The notes: generated by a model not told the origin, from the sequence alone. 64,000 nt of DNA from Orientallactaga sibirica (GCA_036365145.1 JAEOAD010001848.1:1-64000), one strand, 5' to 3'. Shown: positions 19,357 to 30,753, counted from the first letter of the stretch. A program made the numbers and translations.

Positions 19357-19357
<1 letters not shown>
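19193..19357. other. Unassigned AT-rich sequence
   Basis: 'aggatcctatatccagtatg' and 'taattgtcttgtctccttag' look like an ancient mammalian interspersed repeat, but I cannot name the family. Confidence 0.35.
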
Positions 19358-19401
<44 letters not shown>

Positions 19402-19421
19402 ATCTATCTCTCTATCTATCT
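19358..19421. repeat. (TCTA)n microsatellite
   Basis: About 15 TATC units with interruptions near 19400-19412. It abuts a DIP-like SINE and occupies its CT-rich/tail position. Confidence 0.92.
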
Positions 19422-19590
19422 GAGAGAGAGAGAATGAGAATGGGTGCACCAGGGCCTCCAGCCACTGCAAACAAACTCCAGACTTCATGCACCACCTTGT
19501 GCCCCTGGCTGCTGTGGAACCTGTGGAATTGAACCTGGGTCCTTTGGCTTTGCAGGCAAGTGCCTTATCTGCTAAACTATCCTCCATACC
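19422..19590 (-). mobile_element. DIP-like SINE
   Basis: 'gggtgcaccagggcctccag', 'cttcatgcaccaccttgtgc', 'gggtcctttggctttgcagg', 'ctaaactatcctccatacc'. Confidence 0.86.
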
Positions 19591-19730
19591 TCCTTAGCCT
19601 TTTGTTGAGAGTGTCAGTCAGTATGTATGTTTTACTCTTTGCACCCCCTCCCAGGCGGTGAACTAATGGCGGGAGATTGCCCTCTCTGATTCCTCCTCCT
19701 CCCTCATTCTCTGCCAGAAAACACCCATTT

Positions 19731-19753
19731 TATTTTATTTTATTTATTTGAGA

Positions 19754-19794
<41 letters not shown>

Positions 19795-19938
19795 GACCAT
19801 GGCCTGCAGCCACTGCAAATGAACTCTAGATGCATGTGCCCCCTTGTGCTTCTGGCTTATGTGGGTCCTGGGGAACTGAACCTGGGTCCTTTAGCTTTGC
19901 AGGCAAGTGCCTTGACCACTAAGCCATCTCTCCAACCC
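19731..19938 (-). mobile_element. DIP-like SINE with (GA)n
   Basis: 'ttattttatttatttgagaa', (GA)n at about 19757-19791, 'catgtgcccccttgtgcttc', 'taagccatctctccaaccc'. Confidence 0.88.
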
Positions 19939-20019
19939 TCCCCCCATTTGATTTTAAAGATAGTAAATGTGTCATCTCTTCTGGGGCCTTAGCTGGCTCA
20001 TTTCCCCAGCCTGGGTGGA

Positions 20020-20031
<12 letters not shown>

Positions 20032-20065
<34 letters not shown>

Positions 20066-20066
20066 T
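20032..20066. repeat. (TC)n microsatellite
   Basis: An almost pure TC run at the tail side of the next B1. Confidence 0.9.
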
Positions 20067-20185
20067 TTGATTTTTCCAGGTAGGATCTCGCTCTAGCCCA
20101 GGCTAACCTGGAATTCACTATTTAGTCTCAGGGTACCTCTGCCTCGTGAGTGCTGGGATTAAAGGCATGCTCCACCATGCCTGGC
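20067..20185 (-). mobile_element. B1 SINE with internal deletion
   Basis: 'ccaggtaggatctcgctcta' to 'gctccaccatgcctggc'. About 25-30 bp between 'tagtctcagggt' and 'acctctgcctc' is missing. Confidence 0.85.
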
Positions 20186-20249
20186 ACAAATTTCTCTGTT
20201 TACCTTTCCATACCTGTCCACTATGCTGCAAGTGTCTAGAACTTACCTG

Positions 20250-20330
20250 TCTCCTTTCCAGACTGCAGGTTCCTTGAGGACAGTATCCTGCAGTTCAGCA
20301 CTAGGCACAGGAGACTTGTGAAGACTAAGG
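20250..20330 (+). mobile_element. Possible L2 3'-end fragment
   Basis: 'agactgcaggttccttgagg', 'acagtatcc' and 'agcactaggcacagg' follow the order of the L2 3' end as I remember it. Short and diverged. Confidence 0.3.
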
Positions 20331-20517
20331 GTTCAGTGAAGTGAGTGCTTGTGAGGTGACTTTAGGTCTCTCAAAATGTTGGTCAGCTCTTTTTGTGCCT
20401 CAAGAGTTACCCTTCTGTCATTCCCAGTCCAAGTCCTACCTCTTCCTCTGTTGGTTCGGCCCCAGGAAAGGGAGTCAGAAGTTCTTCTAGTATGGCATCT
20501 GTAGAATAGGTACATGG
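20331..20517. other. Unassigned sequence
   Basis: No recognised repeat or coding region. Confidence 0.4.
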
Positions 20518-20576
20518 CTTTCTTTCTCTCTGTCTCTTTTCTTTCCTTTTTTTCCTTCCCTCCTTCCTTTCTTTTA
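20518..20576. repeat. Pyrimidine-rich (CTTT/CCTT) tract
   Basis: Imperfect CT-rich run leading into a B1 tail. Confidence 0.8.
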
Positions 20577-20716
20577 TTCCATTTTGCGAATGGACCTCAG
20601 TGTTGCCCAAGCTGACCTGGAATTCACTATGTAGTTTCAGGCTGACCTTGAATTCACGTCAAACCTCCAACCTCTGCCTCCCATGTGCTGGGTTGAAAGG
20701 CACACACCACACCTTG
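20577..20716 (-). mobile_element. B1 SINE, diverged
   Basis: 'cccaagctgacctggaattc', 'actatgtagtttcaggctga', 'tctgcctcccatgtgctggg'. Older than most copies here. Confidence 0.78.
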
Positions 20717-20721
20717 TTTGT

Positions 20722-20903
20722 TTCTTTTTATTTATTTGGCGAGAGAGAGAGCATGCAAGCTAGGGCCTCCCACCACTGCAAATGAACTCCAGATGCATGC
20801 TCCACTCTGCATCTGACTTTACCTGAGGACTGGGAAATCAAACCTGGGCCGTCAGGCTTTGCAAGTAAGTGCCTTTAACTGCTCAGCTACATCTGCTGGC
20901 CCT
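20722..20903 (-). mobile_element. DIP-like SINE
   Basis: 'tttttatttatttggcgaga', 'gggcctcccaccactgcaaa', 'cagatgcatgctccac', 'tgctcagctacatctgctgg'. Somewhat diverged. Confidence 0.8.
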
Positions 20904-21171
20904 CCCTAGCTAGACTTGTGGAGGAAGAGATCAGGAAGGAGAGAGGAGGTGGAAGGAGGAGGTGAACTATGGAGTCCAGGGTGATTGTGAAGCTGAGCAT
21001 TTTGTGCAGTCTGCCTGCAACAAGGCCCCAGCCTAAGATACTGGCTCACCAGTGTATTGCTGCATCAGGCGATGGAGCTCAAAGGCTGGCCTGGAAAGTT
21101 ACCACCAACAGAGAAGGCATAATTAGCGTTTAAATTTAACTTCTACAGGAAGTTTGCTCCAGCACTTCTCA
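20904..21171. other. Unassigned sequence, no gene seen
   Basis: About 270 bp, partly purine-rich at the start, no recognised repeat. Confidence 0.45.
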
Positions 21172-21284
21172 GTCTTTCTTTCTTTTTCTTTCTTTCTTTC
21201 ATTCATTTCCTTTCCTTTCTTTCCTTCCTTCCTTCCTTCCTTCCTTCCTTCCTTCCTTCCTTCCTTCCTTCCTTCCTTCCTTCC
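21172..21284. repeat. (CTTT)n/(TTCC)n compound microsatellite
   Basis: CTTT units pass into about 16 consecutive TTCC units. A polypyrimidine/polypurine tract of this length could adopt triplex DNA. Confidence 0.95.
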
Positions 21285-21312
21285 AGCAGCTTAAACCCAT
21301 ATGCGTATATGA

Positions 21313-21410
21313 TTTTTTTTTTTTCCCTGAGGCAAACATGAAAGCTTTTATTCAGGAAAATCATGAGCTGCCAGGGCTGGCTTACAAGAGGCCACCTGAG
21401 TTCCTCAGGT
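21313..21410 (-). other. Atypical L1 3' terminus with AATAAA and A tail
   Basis: The 3'UTR matches the other L1 copy (6.48-7.8 kb) only as far as about 21410. The last roughly 90 bp are unrelated to that copy and carry 'gaataaaagc' about 20 bases before a 13-base A tail (minus strand). It may be a 3'-transduced flank, another subfamily's 3' end, or a piece of an LTR (a TATAAA lies at about 21419-21424). Confidence 0.5.
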
Positions 21411-22278
21411 AGTGGGCTTTATAGGGTGTTCACTTGGGGGAAGTGCTTTCAGGGCAGCTTGGTGGGAATAATATATACATTTAGTCAGACAAGAGCAGGC
21501 TTTATACCCCAAAGGTTCATGACCTCACCTGCCCTAGACTTTTGCTTAGGTTTTTCAGTACCAGGCATGTATTCCCTCCCGTAGAGAGGGCCTTCATTCC
21601 AATTATGGAGCAGTTCGTTACCCCAAGAGTAGACATGCCACTATTGCACCTGTTCAGTCATTAAGCCTGTATGGCCAAACTTGAATATTCAGTGTCCACT
21701 GTTTTCACTGCTGATGACTTCTGTCTCCCATATGGCTGCCTGCAGTGCAGCTTTTTCCAGCTTTCAGTTGGCTGTTCTACAGGGAGACAGTGTTCTGCTC
21801 CGCACCAGCTTGCTTTCTCAGTGACCTTGCTTCTCAGGCAAGAGATGTCTTCAGCAATAGGGTCTTACTATCTGATTCTCAAGGGAAACCAAGGGCTTTG
21901 GAAAAAGCCTTTAATGTTTTGGAGGTTACTGGGACCTCCTTGGCCAAAACTCACTGGAAGGTATCCCATCCCAGGCACTGAAAATTTTCTACAGTCTACA
22001 GCTTCTAGATGTGCCATTATTCAAAATAGTAGGTTTACGTAAGTCTTATTCACAATATCTTGAATTTACATTGACCCTCCCCTTCTTTTATGCGTTCTCT
22101 TCCCATGGCTTTGCTTAGGCCATTCCCCTCCCTGTAATTTGTTCTTCTACTTACATATGTGCAATACCATACACTTAAGTCCTTCCCTTTCCTCCCTCCC
22201 CTATAGCCTTTTACCAGCTTACTGGTTTCTGGTACACGTTTTTGGTTCCAGTTCACACACAAGTTTATACATTTGTAC

Positions 22279-25200
22279 TTAGGATCCACATATGAGAGAG
22301 AACATGTGACGTTTGGCTTTCTGAGCCTGGGTTACCTCAAATAGTATAATCCTTTCCAGATCCATCCATTTCCCTGCAAATTTCATAATTTCATTTTTCT
22401 TTACCGCTGAATAGAACTCCATTGTGTAAATGTACCACATCTTTATTATCCATTCATCTGTGGAGGGACATCTAGGCTGGTTCCATTTTCAGTAGCTATT
22501 GTGAATAGCGCAGCAATAAAAATGGTTGTGCAAGTGTCTCTAAGGTAGTGAGAAGCGTCCTCTGGATATATGCCTAGGAGTGCTATAGCTGGATCATATG
22601 GTAAATCTTTTTCTAGCTGTCTCAAGAACCTCCACACTGATTTCCACAATGGCTGGACCAGATTACATTCCCACCAACAGTGTAGAAGTGTTCCTCTTTT
22701 TTCGCATCCACGCCATCACTTATTGTCATTTGTTTTCTTGATGGTAGCCATTCTGACAGGAGTGAAATGGAATCTCAAAGTGGGTTTAATTTGCATTTCC
22801 CTGATGACTAAGGATGTGGAACACTTTTTTATATGTTTATATGCCATCTGTATTTCATCTTCTGAGAATTCTCTATTTAGTTCCATAGCCCATTTTTTAA
22901 CTGGGTTCTTGGAATTCTTACTATTCTGTTTTTTGAGTTCTTTGTATATTCTGGATTTAATTCTCTATCAGATGTATAGCTTGCAAAGATTTCCTCCCAT
23001 TCTGTAGGTTGTCTTTTGCTCTATTCACAGTGTCCTTTGCTGTACAAAAGCTTTGTAATTTCATAAGGTCCCAGTGGTTGATTAGTGGTTTTATTCCCTG
23101 AGCAATTGGAGTTATATTCAGAAAGTCCGTGCCTATGCCAATATGTTGAAGGGTTTCCCCTACCTTTTCCTCTAGCAGTTTCAGAGTTTCAGGTCTGATA
23201 TTAAGGTCCCTGATCCATTTGGACTTGAGTCTTGTGCATGAGAGAGACAAGGATCTACGTTTATCCTTTTACATACAGATGTCCAGTTTTCCCAGCACCA
23301 CTTGTTAAAGAGGCTATCTTTTCTCCAATGAATATTTTTGGCATTTTTTCAAAAATCAGGTAGCTGTAGCTGCCTGGACTAATATTTCAGTCTTCTATTC
23401 TGTTCCATTGATCTACCTGTCTGTCCTTGTGCCAGTACCATGCTGTTTTTGTTACTATGGCTTTGTAATATAACTTAAAATCGGGTATGGTTATACCACC
23501 TGCCTGATTTTTGTTGTGCAAAATTGTTTTGGCTATTCGAGGTTTTTTGTGTTTCCAGATGAATTTTAGGATTGTTTTTTCTGTTTCTGTGAAGAATGCT
23601 ATTGGGATTTTAATGGGGATCGCATTAAATGTGTAGATTGGTTTTGGTAAGATTGACATTTTCACAATATTGATTCATCCAATCCAGGAGCATGGGATAT
23701 TTTTCCATTTTCTTGTGTCTTCTGCATTTTGTCGCTCGAGTTTTTTAAAGTTCTCATTGTAGAGATCCTTCACTTCCTTGGTTAAGTTTATTCCAAGGTA
23801 TTTTATTTTTTTGAGGCAATAGTGAATGGGAGAGATTCCCTGATTTCATCCTCTGCACGTTTGTGGTTAGTGTATAGAAAAGCTACTGATTTCTGTGTGT
23901 TTATTTTGTATCCTGCTACATTACTAAAAGTGTTTATCAGCTCTAACAGTTTGTTGGTGGAGTCTTTAGGGTCTGTTATGTATAGAATCATATCATCTGC
24001 AAATAATGATAATTTGATCTCTTCCCTTCTGATTTGTATCCCCTTTATGAGTGTCTCTTCCCTTATTGCTATGGGTAAGACTTCCAGTACTATATTAAAT
24101 AGTAGTGGAGAAAGTGGACACCCTTGTCTTGTTCCTGAATTTAGAGGAAAAGCTTCAAGTTTTTCCCCATTTAGTATTATGTTGGCTGTAGGTTTGTCAT
24201 AAATAGCTTTTATTATATTGAGATATGTTCCTTCTATTCCCAGTTTCTGTAATACTTTCACCATGAAGGGGTGTTTGATTTTGTCGAATCCCTTTTCTGC
24301 ATCTATTGAGATGACCATGTGATTTTTGTCCTTCAGACTATTTATATGGTGTATTACATTGATGGATTGCGTACGTTGAACCATCCCTACATTTCTGGGA
24401 TAAAGCCTACTTGGTTGGGGTGAATAATCTTTCTGATATATTCTTGTATTCTGTTTGCCAGTATTTTGTTGAGAATTTTTGCATCTATGTTCATGAGGGA
24501 GATTGGTCTGGAATTTTCTTTTTGTGATCTATCTTTTTCCAGTTTAAGTATCAGGGTGATGGTGGCTTCATAGAAGGGTTTCGGTAGAATTCCTTCCTTT
24601 TCAATTTTGGAAAAGTTTGAGAAGCATTGGTATTAGATCTTCCAGAAATGTCTGACAAAATTCAGCAGTGAATCCATCTGGACCTGGGCTTTTATCATTT
24701 GGGAGACTTTTTATAACTGCTTGGATCTCTGTGGTTGTTATAGGTCTGTTTAAATGGTTTATCTCATCTTGATTTAATTTTGGTAGGTCATATGAATCAA
24801 GGAAGTCATCCATTTCTTTCAGGTTTTCAAACTTAGAGGCATATATATTCTTAAAGTATGTCCGTATGATTTTCTGAATTTCTTTGGTATCTGTTGTGAT
24901 GTTGCCTTTTTCATGTGTAATTTTATCAATTTTTGTCTCTTCTCTCTTTCTTTTGATCAGATTTGCTAAGGGTTTGTCAATCTTGTTTATGCTTTCAAAG
25001 AACCAACTCTTTGTTTCATTGATTTATTTTTTATTGTTTTTTGGTTTCCATTTCATTAATTTCTGCCGTAACCTTTATTATTTCTTCCCGTCTACTGATT
25101 TTTGGTTTTTCTTGTTTTTCTTTTTCCAAGGCTTTAAGGTGAAGCATTAAATTGTTTAGTTGTGAACTCTCTAATTTCTTAATATAGGCACTCAGAGCTA

Positions 25201-26092
25201 TAAATTTCCCTCATAGGCCTGCCTTCATTGTTTCCCAAAGGTTTTGGTATGTTGTATTCTCATCATTATTTGATTCTATGAATTTCTTGATTTCCTTTTT
25301 AATTTCTTCAATGACCCATACATCGTTCAATAATGTACTGTTTAGTCACCATGAATTTCTGTATGCTCTGTAGTGTTTCTTGTTACTGATTTGCAGTTTA
25401 ATCCCATTGTGGTCAGATAGCATACAGGGGATTATTTCAGTTTTCTTGTATTTGTTAAGGTTTGCTTTGTGTCCTATTATATGATCTATTTTAGAGAATG
25501 TCCCATGTGCTGCTGAGAAAAATGTTTATTCTGCAGCATTTGGATGGAATGTTCTGTATATATCTGTTAGGTCCATTTGTTCCATGATATCCTTTAATGC
25601 AGATGCCTCTTTGTTTATTTTTTGCTGGGTAGACCTGTCAAGTGATGAGAGTGGGGTACTGAAGTCACCCACTATTATTGTGTTAGGAGATATCTCTGAC
25701 CTTAAGTCCAATCGTGTTTGTTTGATGAAACTGGGAGCCCCCATGTTAGGAGCATATATGTTTAGGATTGTAATGTCCTCCTGTGGCAGTGTTCCTTTAA
25801 TCAGTATAAAGTGTCTTTCTTTATTTTTCCTCACTAATGTTGGTTTGAAGTCTATCCTGTCAGAAATTAGGATAGCAAACCCTGTTTTTTTCCTCGGCCC
25901 ATTTCCTTGAAATACTTTTATCCAACCTTTCACCCTAAGAAGGTTTCTATCTTTTATTGAGAGATGAGTTTCCTGGAGGCAACAGATGGTAGAATCCTGC
26001 TTTTTTAATCCCGTCTGCAAGTCTGTGTCTTTTGGTTGGGGCATTGAGGCCATTGATATTAAGAGTTATTATTCAAAGATATGTATTTGCTC
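22279..26092 (-). pseudogene. L1 ORF2 (endonuclease/reverse transcriptase), broken
   Basis: In order: an apurinic-type endonuclease domain (about 26053-25526) with CCLQETH (catalytic Glu), LNIYAPN (catalytic Tyr region) and VGDFSTPLS, where the usual GDFN catalytic Asn is Ser; a linker and RT start (about 24813-24601, [11 protein letters not shown]); the RT core (24384-23803) with [13 protein letters not shown] and the FADD catalytic box; then C-terminal segments (23665-23387 with [13 protein letters not shown]; 23250-22957; 22649-22446 with SVWRFLRQLEKDLPYDPAI) and a stop at 22279-22281. The pieces lie in several frames separated by stops and small indels, for instance an extra A in an A-run near 26010. 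Not functional. Confidence 0.9.
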
Positions 26093-26167
26093 TCACCATT
26101 CTTCTTGTTTTATAGTTCTTCCTGTTTTCACTTTACTTACTTGTTTTAACTGTTATTTGGGTATGGT

Positions 26168-27111
26168 TTATTTTTTCCTATTTCCTGTTGTGTGTTTTGC
26201 TTTCTCTTCAGCATGAATGATTCCTGTAAGTATTTTCTGTAGAGCTGGTTTAGTTGCCATAAATTCCTTTAGCCTGTCTTTGTTGTGGAATGTCCTTATT
26301 TCTCCATGAATTTGGATAGATAGCTTTGCAGGATAAAGTAATCTTGGTTGACAGTTTTTATCTTTCAGAACTTGGAATACCTCACTTCAAGCCCTTCTGG
26401 CTTTTAAAGTTTGTGTTGAGTAATCTGCTGTGATTCTGATGGGCTTGCCTTTGCTGTGATTCTGATGTGCTTGCCTTTGTAGGTCACTTGCTTTTTCTCT
26501 CTAGCTGCTTTCAATATATTTTCTTTGGTTTGTATGTTTGGTAGTTTAATTATAATATGGCGGGGAGAGGTTCTTTCCAGGTTTTGTCTGTTTGGTGTTC
26601 TAAAGGCTTCCTGTATCTGCATTGGCATCTCTTTCCCAATTTGGGGGAAGTTTTCCTCTATGATTTTGTTGAAAACACCTACTATGCCTTTGGAGTGAGA
26701 TTCTTCTCCTTCAGCTATCCCTTGAATTCTTATGTTTGATCTTTTCATAGTGTCCTGAATATCTTGAAATTCCCATTCATACCTTCCTATTATTTTTTCT
26801 TTCTCTTTGTTAGACTGTATTATATCTGCCACTTAGTCTTCTAGTTTAGATACTCTGTTCTTTCCTTCATCCATTCTACTAGAGAGATTTTCTACAGAGG
26901 TTTTTATTTCACTGACTGCATTCTTTATTGCAGGCATTTCTGACTGGGTTTTCTTTATTCTTTTCTTTCCGTATTTATTTATGTTTAGTATTGACCTCCT
27001 TATTTCATTAAATTGGTTTTCTGTGTGTCCTTTGAATCCTTTGATTTCTTCTTTGAGGTCTTTGAACCCTTTCATTTCCTCTTTGAGTTCTTTGAACATA
27101 ATTATAATCAT
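26168..27111 (-). pseudogene. L1 ORF1 (RNA-binding protein), broken
   Basis: ORF1p coats L1 RNA as a coiled-coil trimer. The N-terminal part (27111-26833) starts MIIIMFKELKEEMKG and is rich in heptad-like K/E/L residues, fitting the coiled coil. It ends in a TAA where the reading continues directly in the next segment (26832-26404), which contains RNA-recognition-like sequence such as NIRIQGIAEGEE and RHIIIKLPNIQTKE. A 26-bp tandem duplication (26427-26452 and 26453-26478) then shifts the frame, and the C-terminal part (with QPRLLYPAKLSI) continues in another frame to about 26168. At least one nonsense change and one frameshift. Confidence 0.88.
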
Positions 27112-28480
27112 TTTTTTTTGAAATCTTTCTTGGGGATTTCCTCTAAGTCGGCCTCACTGAAGGTCATTTCTGATATATTAATACTTTTTGGTGGATTTAT
27201 ATTGTCTTGATTTTTTGTGTTTCTTGTATTGTAATGTAGAGATTTTTGCATCTTGGATTAATTTAATGCTTGGGTTTTCTAAATATCTGCAGTAATATTA
27301 GATGTATCAATCAATCTGATATTATATATCCTCAGGGTAGGAGTTTAAGGTGTTAAGTGTGGCTCTTAAGGCTCTCAGAGTAATCACAGAAGTGACCCTA
27401 GGTGTTGGGTTTGCCTGCTATGACAGTATCAAGTGGAGTGCATGGAAGAAAATACAGGCAAATTCTAAAAATTTAACTCAACAATGTACCCCTTCAATGA
27501 GATACAGCACAGAGTATTTGTGTAAAAGCAGGTATTATGACAAACAGATCCTCTAACAAATTCACAGTCCCTGAGGATGTGTGTTACCCCACAGCCTTAA
27601 TCCTGTCAACTGGGAGGCTAAGATTTCTGGTCTGTAGAATGTTCCAAGGTCAGCTTGTGATCAAGTGAGACCCTTCCCCAATGAATGACAGAGGAGGAAA
27701 CAAATCAGGAAGCAACAAATGAGCAGCCCAAAATATAGCTTATTTAGGAATGTCAGATCTGACCATCCATAAGGTTTAACATAGAATGTACACTGATATG
27801 GAAGGTGCAATTCGCCCTTCCAATGCAAAGCCTATATACCGGGCTTATTTAGTGTGTACTAACCTGATTTAAACCAAGTTACCTTTTGGAGCGGGTTTGA
27901 TCACAGCTATGCTGCACAGCTACTTGGGTCCTTTGATGTGTTGTGGGCTCAGGAAGGCAGGCTGCGTCTGTGGGTCACTGCTTTCACTGTGCCTGATGCT
28001 GGTAGGTGAGCTCTCTTTCCCACGTCTCCGCTGCTTGCCGGCGCTTGCACTGGTGGTGGGGGGGAGGCTGTGAATGGCGGCTGAAGTCTGTCTGCTCCTT
28101 CACACAATCCTCTTCCTCACAAGCCTCTCCGTTGGTCTCTGCTGCCGTGTCCTCCTTCCACGTTTCTTGAGTTTGTGAAGAGGCGGTGTGAGTGGAGAAG
28201 CCCCTCGCCTGGCTTTAAAATCCTGCGGCTCAGCCAGCTCAGGTGGAACCTGGCAGCTGCCACAGTGTGGAGCTCACTGCAGCTGTGGAACCGCTTCTGT
28301 GGTACTGCTTCTGTGGGCTCCAGATGCTCTAGATCTCTCCTACTTCTCTGCTGTGCTTGATAGTTTCTATACACCTCACTTTTTAGTAGAAGTGTGTATT
28401 TTGCTGGGGTTTGTTTTGCTTTTTTCCCCTACCCTGTTTTGGCGGGGTTCGTATGTCACCATCTTAACTGGAAGTCCGAG
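27112..28480 (-). promoter_or_regulatory. L1 5'UTR (internal promoter region)
   Basis: The sequence between the ORF1 start and the L1 5' end. The outer part, about 27900-28480, is clearly richer in G+C than the rest of the L1, as is usual for an L1 promoter. I see no tandem monomers of the mouse type. The frames in it are short and unlikely to be genes. Confidence 0.65.
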
Positions 28481-29702
28481 GCTTTAATTTTCAATTGCCA
28501 TCAGCTGGAGAGACTAGCATTCAGAATACTTAAGTTTATGGGGGACACCTGAATCAAACCACCACATTCCGCCCCTGGCCCCCATAAACTGATAACCATA
28601 CATGATGTAAAATTCAATGCGTTCATGCAACTTTCAAAGTCTCCATAGTTTTTATCAATCCTAATGATGTTCATACATCCCCATAATCCAAGGTCTTTTA
28701 ACTGACTCATAATGCCAAAAAAAGTCCTTCCAAACCCATAATGAAACAGAATAAACATTCCCACTGCAAAGGATGGCATTGGGCCAAGCAAAGAAATATT
28801 CAACCAATACAAGATTTAAAACAACCATGGCAAACATCAAACTCTGTAGCTCCAAGTCCAACAACTCTAGTCAATGATAAATCTCCAAGAGTGATAATTC
28901 TAACCTTCAACAAGTCTCTGGAGTTCCAATTCTGCCCCTCTAGGTAGGCTACTCACGGTCCTGGAAAACTTCATCTGGGGTCGGCAGCCCTCCTTGGCAG
29001 CCATCTCATGGTCCCGGCATCTGCACTGGGTCTCCACTACAACCCAAAGTCCATCCTCATGGCCCCATGGGATCTCCATGCAGGCATCCAGCAAACCTGC
29101 TTCACACTGCCCAAGGCCATTTCTAAATTACAATATCGCATTGTAAACTCAATGACCCTCTCTTTCCTACATTTCTTATACACCATAATATGAGCTAGAA
29201 TAAAGCAGACTTCGTAGAACAGGGCACTCCTTCAGCATTCAGGAGCCTTCAAAAGAGTCTACATTCTTCCTCTTGCCCCAGGGCAGGTTAGCTGGCTCAA
29301 TCTCAAAAGTTATAAGTTCTCAAAAAATTTTCAGGTGAACGGGCATCAGTTTAGGCCCAAAGGTTTAATTTTTTCTGTGTCACATACCTCTGCTCACATC
29401 AGTTCATTTCTATGCAAAGCTACCCTGCACAACTTCTCAGGACACAGGCATAACAGCAAGAGTCTCACACCAACTGCTAGCCAAGTCCAAGTAAAGCTCC
29501 TTCTCTCCCTCATAAGCCAAACCTCACAGTCCATAGTTCTTACTGCATTCAGGCCTTTCAGCTCTGCGCAGAATAGTCCATCAAGCTGGACTTACAGCAC
29601 TGCAAGGCATCTCTTAGGCCGAGGTTTCAAATCCTTCCACATTCCTCTTGAAAATCAGCTCCGAAAGGCCAAAACCACACAGTCAGGTGTCTAGCAGTAA
29701 AC

Positions 29703-29718
29703 CCACTCCTCGGTACCA
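29703..29718 (-). promoter_or_regulatory. Putative primer-binding site, tRNA-Leu(UAA)-like
   Basis: The minus strand reads 'tggtaccgaggagtgg', starting six bases inside the 5' LTR. It has the same extra G as in the first element, so the variant is shared by two LTR subfamilies. Confidence 0.6.
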
Positions 29719-29724
29719 CTTTAC

Positions 29725-30077
29725 TGTTGCAGTCAGGCTCACACTGCTGATAGATATCACCTGACCAAGAACAGCTTGTGGGAAAAAAAAGAGGTTTACT
29801 TTGGATTATAGGCTCAAGCAGAAAGTTCCATGATGGCAGGGAAAATAATGGCATGAGCAGAGTAGACATCACCCCCTGGCCAACATAACATGGACCCAAG
29901 CAACAGGAGAGTGTGCCAAACACTGTCAAGGGGAAGCTGGCTATGATGGCTATAATACCCATAAGCCCGCCCAATACTCTACCTCCAGGAGGCTTTAATT
30001 TCCAATTACCATCACCTGAGGATACTAGCATTCAGAACACCTAAGTATATGGGGGACACCTGAATCAAACCACCACA
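29725..30077 (-). repeat. MaLR-like 5' LTR, complete
   Basis: The minus strand begins 'tgtggtggtttgattcaggt' and ends 'gactgcaaca'. The 3' end of the element repeats its first 86 bp at 28481-28566 with several substitutions, so this element is older than the one at 8.4 kb. Confidence 0.85.
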
Positions 30078-30753
30078 GATATGTTCAATTTTAACAGAAA
30101 ATAATCCCAAGATTTCAAAAGACATTGAAATAATATTTTTTCTGAAAATGAAAAAAATTAGCAAGATTGAAAACAATGCTGGGCTTTCTGAGTCATAGCA
30201 CATTCTTTGACTTTTGGAGTACAAGTCACACTAGAAGAGAGAGTCACTGAACTTGGATACAGAAGCAGGTCCAAGGCAGCTGCACTGTCCAGCACTGAGT
30301 TCATGACATACAGGTTCAAGAAGCCCTTACCTGGGTGACAGGCAACTCCCCTGCAGCAGCCAGCCTGGGGTGGCCTTCCAGAGACAGGTGCTCAGGTGGA
30401 CAAGGCTTCTGGTCCTCATCCCAGAGTTCCCATCACAGAACGCCAGAGCTGCATGCTCTCTTGACTTGCATATCTGAGCTTCAAATTTCTAGATGAGCAG
30501 CTGAAAGTCAGAGTGTCTATAGAGAACAAGACGCTAGAATGAGGCAATGGCAGCTACTGTGAGAGGACACTGGAACACATGGGACCTGAATGTGGTGGAA
30601 GAATCCCAGTAGGACCGGGTTTAAATAGGGGTGGGGGATGAGGGAGGGATGGGCATGGTGGGAGGATGAATCAAAACCTAGGTTATGTGAATTAGCCATA
30701 TGGAAACCTACTATTGGTAAACCAATTAAGATATCATTTTTGAAGAAGTTTCA
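30078..30753. other. Unassigned sequence, no gene seen
   Basis: About 675 bp with no named repeat and only short frames. The stretch about 30600-30730 ('gggatgggcatggtgggagg', 'gaaacctactattgg') reads like the end of a known rodent repeat, but I cannot place it. Confidence 0.4.

Larger units (their letters stand above)
21313..28480 (-). mobile_element. Near-full-length L1 (5'UTR, ORF1, ORF2, 3'UTR)
   Basis: A minus-strand LINE-1 of about 7.2 kb, read right to left. A GC-richer 5'UTR starts about 28480 (its first bases on the minus strand include 'cttccagttaagatggtgac', similar in kind to other L1 starts). ORF1 follows from 27111, ORF2 from about 26090, and a 3'UTR from 22278 to about 21410. 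A divergent end of about 90 bp with an AATAAA signal leads to a 13-base A tail. Both ORFs are broken by stops and frameshifts, so it cannot move by itself. I found no target-site duplication. Confidence 0.88.
28481..30077 (-). mobile_element. ERVL-MaLR-like element, one LTR truncated
   Basis: Same orientation and general design as the element at 8417-10424 but a different LTR subfamily. A complete 5' LTR lies at 29725-30077 (353 bp, TG...CA), with a tRNA-Leu-like primer site just inside it and about 1.16 kb of internal sequence related to the first element ('ttccgcccctggccccc', 'caattctgcccct'). Only the outer 86 bp of the 3' LTR remain (28481-28566), cut at the L1 5' end. No intact coding frame is visible. 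Confidence 0.8.

Noticed and set aside
21172..21284. TTCC run as the L1 target duplication or a telomere-like repeat
   Set aside because: It is a simple pyrimidine microsatellite. It is not repeated at the L1 5' end and is not TTAGGG.
21313..28480. An intact, mobile L1
   Set aside because: ORF1 has an in-frame stop and a 26-bp duplication, ORF2 is split among frames, and the endonuclease GDFN motif reads GDFS.
22570..28487. Plus-strand frames of 60-145 codons over the L1
   Set aside because: They are antisense shadows of ORF1, ORF2 and the 5'UTR with no motif of their own.
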